Notes: a model not told the origin generated them from the sequence alone. A stretch of 64,000 nt of DNA from Larkinella humicola (GCF_008727875.1 NZ_VTWS01000008.1:248001-312000); one strand, 5' to 3'; shown: positions 26,640 to 35,826, counted from the stretch's first letter. Program-made: numbers and translations.

Positions 26640-27593
26640 ATGAAACCAATTACCTTCTTTTCTATTTTTGTTACCTTCTTCACTACCAGCCTGCTAACAG
26701 GTTGCAATCAATCTTCATCGGGCGAAAAAACCGGCGAAACCGGCGACAAAAAACTGACCGTGGGCGTGACGATGCTCAGCATGCAGAACGAGTTCATTGT
26801 CAACGTCAGTGACGAGATCGACAAAAAAGCGAAAGAATCGGATGTGGAGTTGATTACCGTCGATGCCGAGCGGTCGGCTTTGAAACAGATTGAGCAGGTG
26901 GAGAGCTTCATTGCGCAGAAAGTCGATGTGATCATCATGAATCCCTGCGAAGTGGAAGCCAGCTCGCCCGCGGTGACGAAGGCGTTGGCCGCCAACATCC
27001 CGATCATCAACGTCAACTCCGAAACCACCGCCAAACCGTCGGCCTTCATCGGTTCCGACGACGTGGAATCCGGACGGATTGCGATGAAGTTCATTGCCGA
27101 AAAACTGGGCGGAAAAGGCAACGTCGTGATGATGCACGGCTACATGGGCCAGGCGGCTCAGATCAAACGCGAACAGGGTGCGCGGGAAATTCTGAAACAG
27201 TATCCGAACCTGAAACTGATTGCCCACCAGACCGGCGAATGGGACCGGGCGAAGGCCATGTCACTGATGGAGAACTGGATTCAATCGTACGGCACAACCA
27301 TCAACGCGGTTTTTGCCCAGAATGATGAAATGGGCATGGGTGCCGTCAAGGCATTAACCGACGCCGGATTGAAAGAAAAAGTCATCGTGGTCAGCATCGA
27401 TGCGATTCCAGATGCGTTGCAGGCTGTCAAGAAAGGGACGCTCGATGCCACGGTTTTTCAGAATGCCGAACAGCAGGGCGCCAAAGCCATCGAAACCGCC
27501 ATCAAGATTGCGAAAGGTGAGGCCTACGCGAAGGAAACGTTGATTCCATTCCAGTTGGTAACCAAAGAGAACTTGGCTAAATTTATGAAATAA
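26640..27593 (+). CDS. Sugar ABC importer substrate-binding lipoprotein, RbsB type
   Basis: A 317-residue periplasmic-binding-protein-like domain (Peripla_BP_4). The signal peptide ends in LLTGC with Cys22 as the lipidated residue, then an acidic/Gly linker precedes the domain starting KLTVGVTMLSMQNEFIVN. Segments VDVIIMNPCEVEASSPAV and IPIINVNSETT are typical of the ribose/galactose-binding fold, and NAVFAQNDEMGMGAV is the conserved second-lobe motif. It captures a monosaccharide for the permease. The lipid anchor replaces the soluble periplasmic form of proteobacterial RbsB. Specificity cannot be assigned by eye. Confidence 0.93.
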   Translation: MKPITFFSIFVTFFTTSLLTGCNQSSSGEKTGETGDKKLTVGVTMLSMQNEFIVNVSDEIDKKAKESDVELITVDAERSALKQIEQVESFIAQKVDVIIMNPCEVEASSPAVTKALAANIPIINVNSETTAKPSAFIGSDDVESGRIAMKFIAEKLGGKGNVVMMHGYMGQAAQIKREQGAREILKQYPNLKLIAHQTGEWDRAKAMSLMENWIQSYGTTINAVFAQNDEMGMGAVKALTDAGLKEKVIVVSIDAIPDALQAVKKGTLDATVFQNAEQQGAKAIETAIKIAKGEAYAKETLIPFQLVTKENLAKFMK

Positions 27594-27732
27594 TATCACT
27601 ATGGCACCAAATTGTATCATCTATTGTTACATTATTTCACGAAATTGGACGCGTTTTTAGCGTAACACCAACGCTTCACATCTTCCTAAACCAGTAGGAT
27701 TCTTCAACTACTACCGAACTAATTTATTTCCT

Positions 27733-30057
27733 ATGCTTAAGCAGTCCTTTTATTTGATCGGTGTTTTGGCAAGTGTTCTCGGGGTGATCCAGGCCTGCAA
27801 TACGGGTTCGACGCATGGCGTTGAGGACGAAAAGTTGCCGGATGTCGTTAGTTATAATTTCGATATTCGCCCCATTCTGTCGGACAAATGCCTCGCCTGC
27901 CACGGCCCGGATGCCAACAAAAGGGAAGCCGGTTTGCGGCTCGATGTGGCCGAAAGTGCCTTCAAAGCGCTGGCCGAAAACCCGACGGCTCACGCGCTGG
28001 TCGCCGGGAAGCCCGAATTGTCGGAGGCTTTCATGCGAATCACTACGCAGGATACATCCCTGCTGATGCCTCCTCCGGCGTCCAATCTGAAGCTCTCTAC
28101 CCGCGAAATCAACCTGATCGAAAAGTGGATCAAGCAGGGAGCGAAATACGAAAAACACTGGGCGTTTGTGGCCCCTAAAAAACCGGCTGTTCCGGAGGTT
28201 GACCAGACCGACTGGCCCAAAAACGAGATTGACCATTTCATACTCCACAAGCAGGAGCAAAAAGGATTGGCTCCCAATGAAGAGGCTGATAAAGAACGGT
28301 TGTTGAAACGGTTGAGCCTGGATTTGACCGGTTTGCCGCCGTCGCTGCCCCTGATGGATCAGTTTCTGGCCGACAACAGTCCGAATGCCTACGAAAAAGC
28401 CGTCGATCAGTTGCTGAAAAATCCGGCCTACGGCGAAAAAATGGCCCTGCACTGGCTCGATTTGGCCCGCTACGCCGATTCGCATGGTTATCAGGACGAT
28501 GGCTACCGGACGCAGTGGCCCTGGCGCGATTGGGTGATCCACGCGTTCAACAAAAACATGCATTACAACGACTTCGTCACCTGGCAATTGGCCGGGGATT
28601 TGTTGCCCAATGCCTCGAAAGAGCAACTGCTGGCGACCGGTTTCAACCGGAACCATAAAATTACGGAAGAAGGCGGGGTTATTCCGGAAGAATACCGGAT
28701 CATGTACGTCACGGACCGGACCGATCTGTTCGGAAAAGGGCTCATGGGCGTCACGATGGAATGTGCGCACTGCCACGACCATAAATACGACCCGTTCTCC
28801 CAGAAAGAATATTACCAGCTCTTTGCGTTCTTTAACAACGTGAAAGAAGTGGGGATCGAATCGGTGATTGGCGGCCCCGAAACCTACGCCAAAAAACCGC
28901 TGATGGAAATCAGTGACGACGAGGTCAAAAACATCCTGACGTTTGTTAACAAACCAGATACCAACCGCCTGATTGTGTCGGTCATGGGCGATATGGACCC
29001 CGATACGATGCGCAAAACGTACATCCTTAAGCGGGGTGTTTACGACGCGCCGGGCGACGAAGTGGAACCCGGAACGCCGTCGTCCATTCTGCCTTTCAAC
29101 AAAAACTATCCTAAAAACCGCCTGGGCCTTTCGCAGTGGCTGTTCGACAAAAAAAATCCGCTGACGGCCCGCGTGTATGTCAACCTGTTGTGGCAGGAAT
29201 TCTTCGGGAAAGGCATCGTCAAAACCTCCGGCGATTTCGGGATGCAGGGCGATCTGCCGTCGCATCCGGAATTGCTGGACTGGCTGGCCGTCGATTTTAT
29301 GGAGCACAACTGGGACATCAAACGACTGGTGAAACAGATGGTGACCTCGGCTACCTACCGCCAGTCGGCGGTGGTGACGCCCGAAAAGTTGAAAAACGAT
29401 CCCGACAATGTCTTGCTGGCGCGTGGCCCCCGCTACCGGATTCCCGCCGAGTTCATCAAAGACCTGGTGTTGTCGAGCAGCGGTTTGCTGAACAGGAAAA
29501 TTGGTGGTCCCAGCGTCAAACCGTATCAGCCCCCCGGCTTGTGGGAAGGCGCGACTTCGGGCCGCGGGCTGCTGTCGACTTACAACCAGGATCACGGGCC
29601 GAGTCTGTACCGCCGGGGCATGTACACGCTCATCAAGCGAACCGTCCCCCCCCCCTCGATGGCCATTTTCGACGCCAGCAACCGGGATTTGTGTGAGGTG
29701 AAACGGTTGAAGACCAACACGCCTTTGCAGGCTTTGGTGATGATGAACGACCCCACAGTGCTGGAAGCGTCCCGCGTGCTGGCGGCCAATCTGTTGCAGG
29801 AAAACAGCGCGTCGAAGGATAAAATCAGCAAGGCGTTCCGCCTGATTGTGGGTCGAAAACCCAAAGAAAAGGAAATCGACATGCTGACGGCCTATTACGA
29901 AAAAGGGCTGAAGGAAATCAAAAAACCGGTCGCGGAAAAGGCCCTGGCAGTGGGCGAATACCCGATTCCGGAGAAAGTGGACAAGACGAAACTGGCCGCG
30001 ATGATGCGGGTGATTTCGACAATTTATAACCTGGAAGAAACCATTACAAAGACGTAG
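27733..30057 (+). CDS. PSD1-type haem lipoprotein (PSCyt1-DUF1549-DUF1553), copy B
   Basis: A 774-residue lipoprotein (signal peptide ending IQAC, Cys22). A PSCyt1 domain carries haem motif CLACH (C53-C56-H57) followed by GPDANKREAGLRLD. A DUF1549 domain (about 160-365) includes the LSLDLTGLPP motif and a second haem site CAHCH (C344-C347-H348) before DHKYDPFSQKEYY. DUF1553 runs from about 458 (KNRLGLSQWLFDKKNPLTAR) to the C-terminus. Family function is not established; two c-haems and periplasmic lipid anchoring suggest an oxidase or electron-relay role. The stop codon shares its last base with a GTG reading into the next gene, so the DUF1501 gene is closely coupled. The copy at 41101 is closely related in sequence and layout. 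Confidence 0.9.
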   Translation: MLKQSFYLIGVLASVLGVIQACNTGSTHGVEDEKLPDVVSYNFDIRPILSDKCLACHGPDANKREAGLRLDVAESAFKALAENPTAHALVAGKPELSEAFMRITTQDTSLLMPPPASNLKLSTREINLIEKWIKQGAKYEKHWAFVAPKKPAVPEVDQTDWPKNEIDHFILHKQEQKGLAPNEEADKERLLKRLSLDLTGLPPSLPLMDQFLADNSPNAYEKAVDQLLKNPAYGEKMALHWLDLARYADSHGYQDDGYRTQWPWRDWVIHAFNKNMHYNDFVTWQLAGDLLPNASKEQLLATGFNRNHKITEEGGVIPEEYRIMYVTDRTDLFGKGLMGVTMECAHCHDHKYDPFSQKEYYQLFAFFNNVKEVGIESVIGGPETYAKKPLMEISDDEVKNILTFVNKPDTNRLIVSVMGDMDPDTMRKTYILKRGVYDAPGDEVEPGTPSSILPFNKNYPKNRLGLSQWLFDKKNPLTARVYVNLLWQEFFGKGIVKTSGDFGMQGDLPSHPELLDWLAVDFMEHNWDIKRLVKQMVTSATYRQSAVVTPEKLKNDPDNVLLARGPRYRIPAEFIKDLVLSSSGLLNRKIGGPSVKPYQPPGLWEGATSGRGLLSTYNQDHGPSLYRRGMYTLIKRTVPPPSMAIFDASNRDLCEVKRLKTNTPLQALVMMNDPTVLEASRVLAANLLQENSASKDKISKAFRLIVGRKPKEKEIDMLTAYYEKGLKEIKKPVAEKALAVGEYPIPEKVDKTKLAAMMRVISTIYNLEETITKT

Positions 30058-30062
30058 TGATC

Positions 30063-31517
30063 ATGGAAAAGGAAATCTTAGAACACGGCTTTAATTTCAA
30101 CCGGCGTCGCTTCTTATCCCGCTTGAGTTTAGGACTGGGCAGTGCGGCTTTAGGATCGCTGATGATCCCCGATCTGTTTGGCGGCAACAGTACCGATGAA
30201 GAAGGGCTTACGCCCGGCATTCCGCATTTTGCGCCCAAAGCCAAACGCGTTATTTACCTGTTCCAGAATGGTGCGCCGTCGCAGCAGGAATTATTTGATT
30301 ACAAACCCAAGCTCCGGGAAATGCTGGGGCAGGAAATTCCGCCGTCGGTGCGGGGAACACAACGGCTGACCGGGATGACCGCCAACCAGGCGTCGTTTCC
30401 GCTGGTGGGATCATTCGTGAATTTCAAGCAGTATGGTCAGTCGCGGGCGTGGGTAAGTGACCTGTTTCCGTATACCGCTAAAATCGTGGATGATCTATGC
30501 ATCGTGAAATCCATGTTTACGGAAGCCATCAACCACGATCCGGCGCTCACGTTTCTGCAAACCGGCTCGCAGCAGGGCAACCGCCCGAGCATGGGGTCTT
30601 GGCTGAGCTACGGGCTGGGCAATGAAAACAAAAACCTGCCGAATTTTACGGTGCTGCTGTCACGCGGCATCGGCAACGGGCAGGGCGTGTATTCCAAGCT
30701 GTGGTCGAACGGTTTTCTGGATTCGATTCACCAGGGCGTGCAGTTCAGCAAGGGCGAAGATCCGGTGTTGTACCTGCGCGATCCCGAAGGCATGGACCGG
30801 CACGCGCGCCGGGATATGCTGGACAATCTGGCGGAACTCAACGATCTGGCGTATCAGGAATTTGGCGATCCGGAAATTACGGCCAAAGTAAAACAATACG
30901 AAATGGCGTACCGGATGCAGACGGCGGTTCCGGAAGTAATGGACCTGTCGAAAGAACCGGACGATATCATCAAGCTCTACGGCCCGGACTGTCTGGTGCC
31001 CGGTACGTTTGCCGCCAACTGCCTGCTGGCCCGGAAGTTATCCGAAAACGGCGTGCGGTTTGTGCAGTTGTATCACCAGGGCTGGGATCAGCACGGCAAC
31101 CTGCCGTTCGAAATTGCCAAACAGGCCAAGGACGTCGATCAGGCGTCGGCGGCTCTGGTGACCGACCTCAAACAACGCGGTTTGCTGGACGAAACGCTGG
31201 TGATCTGGGGCGGTGAATTTGGGCGGACCAGCTACACCCAGGGCAAACTGACGGCCGACAACTACGGACGCGATCACCACCCGCGCTGCTTCACGATCTG
31301 GATGGCCGGGGGTGGTATCAAACCCGGAATGGTGTACGGCGAAACGGATGAACTGGGCTATAACATCGCCCAGAATCCGGTTCACGTCCACGATTTTCAG
31401 GCGACGGTGTTGCACCAGTTGGGTCTGAATCACGAAAAATTGATTTTCAAACACCTGGGTCGCCGGTACCGTTTGACGGATGTTTCCGGCAAAGTGGTCC
31501 GGGATATTCTGGCCTGA
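30063..31517 (+). CDS. DUF1501 family Tat-exported protein, copy B
   Basis: A 484-residue DUF1501 protein with Tat signal FNRRRFLSRLSLGLGSAALG (about residues 12-31). The ATG at 30063 was chosen by comparison with the paralogue at 43455, which also begins MEKE; a GTG at 30057 overlapping the PSD1 stop would add two residues. Residues RVIYLFQNGAPSQQELFDYK open the alkaline-phosphatase-like fold. The segments HQGWDQHGNLP, WGGEFGRT and GRDHHPRCFTIWMAGGG carry the His/Asp clusters that look like metal ligands. No lipobox follows the Tat region, so unlike the protein at 8370 it is probably soluble in the periplasm or held by the uncleaved signal helix. It is presumably the partner of the preceding PSD1 protein. 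Confidence 0.88.
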   Translation: MEKEILEHGFNFNRRRFLSRLSLGLGSAALGSLMIPDLFGGNSTDEEGLTPGIPHFAPKAKRVIYLFQNGAPSQQELFDYKPKLREMLGQEIPPSVRGTQRLTGMTANQASFPLVGSFVNFKQYGQSRAWVSDLFPYTAKIVDDLCIVKSMFTEAINHDPALTFLQTGSQQGNRPSMGSWLSYGLGNENKNLPNFTVLLSRGIGNGQGVYSKLWSNGFLDSIHQGVQFSKGEDPVLYLRDPEGMDRHARRDMLDNLAELNDLAYQEFGDPEITAKVKQYEMAYRMQTAVPEVMDLSKEPDDIIKLYGPDCLVPGTFAANCLLARKLSENGVRFVQLYHQGWDQHGNLPFEIAKQAKDVDQASAALVTDLKQRGLLDETLVIWGGEFGRTSYTQGKLTADNYGRDHHPRCFTIWMAGGGIKPGMVYGETDELGYNIAQNPVHVHDFQATVLHQLGLNHEKLIFKHLGRRYRLTDVSGKVVRDILA

Positions 31518-31559
31518 TCAGTACCCTACTATTCCTAACCCACTGGATTCCTTGTTGTG

Positions 31560-33731
31560 ATGACTAAAAAGGTCAAAAGTCTGGCCGAGCAGGCGTTGTT
31601 TGCTTCAGCCATTTTTATTCTGTTTCTTCTGCTTTTCGAGAGTAAGATTGTGGTGCCGACCTGGGTGCAGCCCCTTGGGCGGATGCACCCGCTCTTTCTC
31701 CATTTCCCCATCGTGATCCTGTTGCTGGCGATGGCAATGGAACTGTTTCGGTTCAACGCTTCGTATGCCGCTAACGAGTTTTACCGCGGTTTTTTATCCA
31801 ACTTGCTCCTGGTTGGCGTTTTATCAGCCGGTATTACGGTCATCATGGGCCTGTTTCTGTCCAAAGAAGACGGTTATTCCGGAGAAGTGTTGCAGTGGCA
31901 CAAATGGTCGGGCGTCGGCCTGTTCTACCTCTCCTGCCTGATTTACTGGAGCCGCAACCGGGATTGGTACCAGGCCACGGTGGCCCGATCGGGGGCCATT
32001 CTGGCCGTTGTTTTCCTGATCGGCGCGGGGCATTACGGGGCGGTTTTAACGCACGGCGACAACTTCATTACCGGCCCGATCAGCAACCCGACCGTTGAAC
32101 CGGTGGCCCTCGATCAGGCGCTGGTGTTCGACCACGTCATTCAACCCATTTTCCAGCAGAAGTGCATCAGTTGCCACAATCCGGAGAAGCTGAAAGGCGA
32201 ACTGAACATGGCCGACGTCGATGCCCTGCTGAAAGGCGGCAAATCCGGCAAACTGTTCAAAGCCGGTTTCCCCGACCAGAGCCTGTTGCTGCAGCGTATT
32301 CACCTGCCGCTGGAAGAGAAAAAACACATGCCGCCGACGGGTAAAACACAGTTGACGGCCGACGAAATGACGCTGCTGGCCCTCTGGGTGAAAAGCAAAC
32401 CGGATTTCAAGAAAAAGGTCATCGATTTACCGCCCACCGATTCCTTACGGCGCATCGCTGCCACCCTGCTCAAACCCGCCGAACAGCAGGAAGCGGTCTA
32501 TGAATTCGATGCGGCTGATGAAGAAACCGTGCAGAAGCTCAACAACGATTACCGGACGATTGCCCCCCTGGCCCGGGAGTCACCGGCCCTGGCGGTCAAT
32601 CTGTATAACCGGAACACGTATTCCGTGGATAAACTGAAGGAATTGAGCGACATCAAACAACAGGTCGTTTCGCTGAGTCTGAATAAATTACCGGTGAAAG
32701 ATGCGGATCTGAAAACGATTGCCCAGTTTGAAAACCTGCAAAAGCTGGACCTGAATTTCACCGACATCACCGGCAAAGACCTGAACGAACTGGCGGCTCT
32801 GAAACACCTCAACACCCTGACCTTGTCGGGCACCAAAGTAACGTATGCCGACTTGCAGAAACAGATCGGCGATTTCAAAAGTCTGAAAACCGTCTCGCTC
32901 TGGGAAACCAAACTGTCGGTTTCTGAGATTCAGCAATTGCAAAAAGCCAATCGAAACATCGCGTTTATTGCCGGCTTTAAAGACGACGGCAAAGACCCGA
33001 TCACGCTGAACCCTCCGCAGATTAAAAACAGCTCGACTATTTTTGACAAACCGACGGCCCTGCAACTGAAACACCCGATCAAAGGCGTTCAGATCCGGTT
33101 CACCACCGACGGCACCGAGCCCGACAGCATCCACTCGCCGGTTTTCAACAACCAGACGGTGTTGACCGACATGACCACCATCAAGGCCCGGGCGTTCAAA
33201 GATGGCTGGTTTGGCAGCAGTACGGCCACCTTCGATTTTTATAAAAGTGCCTACAAACCCGACAGCGTCAATCTGTTGCTGCCGCTCAACCGCGTTCACC
33301 AGGCCGAGGGTGCCAAATCGCTGTTTGACTACAAACTCGGCACGTTCAACGCCAACAGCCCGGCCTGGGCCAACAACTGGACGGGCGTTCGCAACAACGA
33401 CATGGTGCTGGTGGCCGAATATAAAAAACCGGTCACGGTTTCCTCCGTGGCCCTGCGGATCATGGTGGAAGAAGCCACGGGTATTTTTCCGCCGGGCACC
33501 GTCGAAATCTGGGGGGGCGACAGCCGCGAGCAGATGAAACTGCTCACGACGGTCAGGCCGAAAATGCCCGTCAAAGGCGAACCGCACGAATTAAAAACCG
33601 TTAGCTGCCCCTTCAAACCGCAAACCGTCGCGTACCTCAAAGTGGTTGCCAAACCGTGTACGCTGCCCGAATGGCACGGCGGAAAAGGAAAACCGGGGCT
33701 GGTGCTGGTGGATGAGATGTTTGTGAATTGA
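31560..33731 (+). CDS. DUF2231-cytochrome c membrane protein with LRR-like and CHB_HEX domains
   Basis: A 723-residue protein. An N-terminal signal/anchor helix and a DUF2231-like four-helix unit (about residues 10-165, LGRMHPLFLHFPIVILLLAM) are followed by a cytochrome c domain with CISCH (C202-C205-H206) and the heme-distal MPPTGKTQLTADE. A leucine-rich-repeat-like stretch spans about 350-460 (LQKLDLNFTDITGKDLNELA). A chitobiase/hexosaminidase C-terminal-like module follows at about 490-570 (TTDGTEPDSIHSPVF), then a discoidin-like C-terminal domain. The first two parts correspond to the N-terminal third of the protein at 5954. I take the ATG at 31560; a GTG three bases earlier is also in frame. 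It probably passes electrons into the membrane while the extracytoplasmic part binds carbohydrate or protein partners. Confidence 0.8.
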   Translation: MTKKVKSLAEQALFASAIFILFLLLFESKIVVPTWVQPLGRMHPLFLHFPIVILLLAMAMELFRFNASYAANEFYRGFLSNLLLVGVLSAGITVIMGLFLSKEDGYSGEVLQWHKWSGVGLFYLSCLIYWSRNRDWYQATVARSGAILAVVFLIGAGHYGAVLTHGDNFITGPISNPTVEPVALDQALVFDHVIQPIFQQKCISCHNPEKLKGELNMADVDALLKGGKSGKLFKAGFPDQSLLLQRIHLPLEEKKHMPPTGKTQLTADEMTLLALWVKSKPDFKKKVIDLPPTDSLRRIAATLLKPAEQQEAVYEFDAADEETVQKLNNDYRTIAPLARESPALAVNLYNRNTYSVDKLKELSDIKQQVVSLSLNKLPVKDADLKTIAQFENLQKLDLNFTDITGKDLNELAALKHLNTLTLSGTKVTYADLQKQIGDFKSLKTVSLWETKLSVSEIQQLQKANRNIAFIAGFKDDGKDPITLNPPQIKNSSTIFDKPTALQLKHPIKGVQIRFTTDGTEPDSIHSPVFNNQTVLTDMTTIKARAFKDGWFGSSTATFDFYKSAYKPDSVNLLLPLNRVHQAEGAKSLFDYKLGTFNANSPAWANNWTGVRNNDMVLVAEYKKPVTVSSVALRIMVEEATGIFPPGTVEIWGGDSREQMKLLTTVRPKMPVKGEPHELKTVSCPFKPQTVAYLKVVAKPCTLPEWHGGKGKPGLVLVDEMFVN

Positions 33732-33797
33732 AAACAGGCCAGTGAAGACACGCACGCTTTCAAGTGTTTAGAACCGCATGTTACCGGGTAATGGCAT

Positions 33798-34406
33798 ATG
33801 GATCAGAAGAAACACCCCTTCAATCGACCCGCAGAACTTGTTGTATGGCAACAGTTTTTGTCAGGCGATACCGTGGCTTTTGCCTATCTGATGTCTTCTC
33901 ATTTTCAGGTTCTGTTTCGGTATGGCAGTAAATTTTCGAAAGACAAGGAGTTTGTCAAGGACTGCATTCAGGACCTGTTTCTGATCATTTGGGAACGTCG
34001 TGACCGACTCAGTGCGGAGGTGGCGGTAAAGCCCTACCTGATGGCGTCGCTCCGACGGCTGATGAACCGCAGCGGACAATCCCGAACCGGATTATCGGAC
34101 GAACTTCCCAGCGATAACGAAGAGGTATTTGATATTGAATATTCGGTCGAAGAGGAGTACATTGAACAGGAAAACGTCCGGGTCATCACCCAACGTTTCA
34201 AAAAGCTGCTGAATGAACTTCCCAAACGGCAGAAGGAAGTTATTTATCTAAAATTCTTTCAGGAAATGGACCGGAACCAGATTTCGGAGGTGATGGACAT
34301 TTCTCCCCAAACGGTATCCAATCTGCTTCAGATTGCCATCAGACAACTAAAGGAATACTGGAAAGTGGAATTCTTAACGCTGCTTCTGGCCCATTTTTAC
34401 GGATAA
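33798..34406 (+). CDS. ECF RNA polymerase sigma factor (module C)
   Basis: A 202-residue sigma-70 family factor of the Bacteroidota ECF group. Region 2 contains VKDCIQDLFLIIWERRDRL (about residues 53-71). Region 4 contains LPKRQKEVIYLKFFQEMDRN followed by the helix-turn-helix QISEVMDISPQTVSNLLQIA. It is followed by a FecR gene and an STN-containing SusC, the classical trans-envelope signalling set. Ligand binding by SusC would be sensed by the STN domain, relayed by FecR and lead to release of this sigma factor, raising expression of the SusCD genes. The start ATG at 33798 is 66 bases after the preceding stop. No promoter resembling the housekeeping type was found. Confidence 0.93.
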   Translation: MDQKKHPFNRPAELVVWQQFLSGDTVAFAYLMSSHFQVLFRYGSKFSKDKEFVKDCIQDLFLIIWERRDRLSAEVAVKPYLMASLRRLMNRSGQSRTGLSDELPSDNEEVFDIEYSVEEEYIEQENVRVITQRFKKLLNELPKRQKEVIYLKFFQEMDRNQISEVMDISPQTVSNLLQIAIRQLKEYWKVEFLTLLLAHFYG

Positions 34407-34515
34407 CCGGACCAGGTCAATTGGCAAGATTCTATTTTTTTTCAAAATAATTCTACTTCTTTTGGTATCGCGGCCGTGATTTCGTCTATCGTATGGTATA
34501 GATGCACAGGTAGGT

Positions 34516-35643
34516 ATGGATCAGTACAGAAGTTTCAAAACCGGCGATTTTGTCTGGGATCCTTTTTTTCGGCAGTGGGTTCTTTCGCCCAGCAGCGAGA
34601 CGGATTTCTTCTGGCATCAATGGATGCAGGAAAATCCGGACCGCGCCGACCGGATTCACGAGGCCCGAACCGTTGTGCTGTCTCTTCAGGTAAACGAACC
34701 TACGCTGCCCGCACACGAAATTGAGCAGGTTGTCAAATCGACGATTTCCAGAATCAATCAGCCGTCATCCTCAACTCCGGAATACAGGCAGCGGCCTTTA
34801 CCGGTTTATAACCGTAGCTGGTTCCAGATAGCCGCGTCGGTAAGCCTTATTCTGCTGGCAGGATGGCTGGCTTTCCCCTATCTCCGTTCCGAGCGGCCTT
34901 CCACCCGGTTGGATGCGCCCTCCACGATTGCTACCAATCAGACATCGGCCGTTGCCGATACCGCGAATACCTCATCTTACCACGTCGTGATCCACCTCGA
35001 CGATGGCAGTAGCGTTACCCTCGCGCCCGCCAGCCGGATTCACTACGCCAAAAACTTTTTAACCTCCAAACGGGAAGTCTACCTCACCGGAGAAGCATTT
35101 TTTGAAGTCGCCAAAGATCCGGCCCATCCTTTTTTAGTTTATGCCAATGGACTGGTTACCAAAGTTTTAGGAACCAGTTTTACAGTGAAAGCCTACGAAC
35201 GTTCGCGGGAAGTGATCGTTGAAGTGAAGACCGGACGCGTTTCGGTGTTTGCCCAGTCGGACCCCAGAGCACAGGAGAAAGCCGTCAACCGCGAACTGGA
35301 CGGGGTCGTTCTTTCGCCCAATCAGAAAATTGTGTATAAAACCGATGAGGTACGGATGCGAAAGACCCTGGTGGAAAAACCCGTGTTGCTCAAGACCGTT
35401 GTTCAGCCTTCGTTTCACTTTGAAGACAAACCCGTGAGCGAAGTTTTTGCTGCGCTCGAAAAAGCCTACGGTGTTCCGATCATTTATGACAAAGACCTGA
35501 TGATGGACTGCCCCTTAACGGCTTCCCTGGACAGTATGGCATTATATGATCAGCTAACCATTATCTGTAAAGCCATTGAGGCCCGGTATGAGCTGGTGGA
35601 AGGGCAAATTGTTATTCACGGCAAGGGATGTAAAACGAATTAA
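34516..35643 (+). CDS. FecR-family anti-sigma factor
   Basis: A 375-residue single-pass membrane protein. The N-terminal cytoplasmic anti-sigma part (about 1-95, with WVLSPSSETDFFWHQWMQEN) is followed by a transmembrane helix at about 102-123, a periplasmic FecR domain (VVIHLDDGSSVTLAPASRI to about residue 270) and a C-terminal DUF4974 domain (FHFEDKPVSEVFAALEKAYG). It holds the sigma factor encoded upstream and relays the signal from the STN domain of the SusC at 35890. This intact protein is the reference for judging the 83-residue remnant at 729 as truncated. The gene begins 109 bases after the sigma gene. Confidence 0.93.
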   Translation: MDQYRSFKTGDFVWDPFFRQWVLSPSSETDFFWHQWMQENPDRADRIHEARTVVLSLQVNEPTLPAHEIEQVVKSTISRINQPSSSTPEYRQRPLPVYNRSWFQIAASVSLILLAGWLAFPYLRSERPSTRLDAPSTIATNQTSAVADTANTSSYHVVIHLDDGSSVTLAPASRIHYAKNFLTSKREVYLTGEAFFEVAKDPAHPFLVYANGLVTKVLGTSFTVKAYERSREVIVEVKTGRVSVFAQSDPRAQEKAVNRELDGVVLSPNQKIVYKTDEVRMRKTLVEKPVLLKTVVQPSFHFEDKPVSEVFAALEKAYGVPIIYDKDLMMDCPLTASLDSMALYDQLTIICKAIEARYELVEGQIVIHGKGCKTN

Positions 35644-35826
35644 AGCGTACCTGTCAAGCGGGTTTATAAACTGGCTGAATTCTTTTTCTGATCGAAATAA
35701 CCTAAACCCTTAAAACTTTATGCGGTATGATGATCCCAAAAACCTGCAATCTGAAAAGGTGCCGGGCTGATTTCGTTCGATCCGGTTAACTTCCAACGCT
35801 TCCTTTCAAAACTGCTTTTCATGCTA

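Noticed and set aside
23912-27593. Naming the importer rbsABC for ribose
   Set aside because: Sequence class fits CUT2 importers in general. No ribokinase, pyranase or LacI-type regulator is adjacent, so the sugar cannot be stated.
27724-29595. A 623-codon open frame on the minus strand opposite the PSD1 gene
   Set aside because: It mirrors the codon pattern of the real gene. Its product is rich in Arg, Gln, Val and Phe with no domain, and the plus-strand protein is a clear PSD1 family member with haem motifs.
33732-33797. A housekeeping promoter directly upstream of the module C sigma gene
   Set aside because: No TTTG/TAnnTTTG pair with proper spacing is visible in this short gap.
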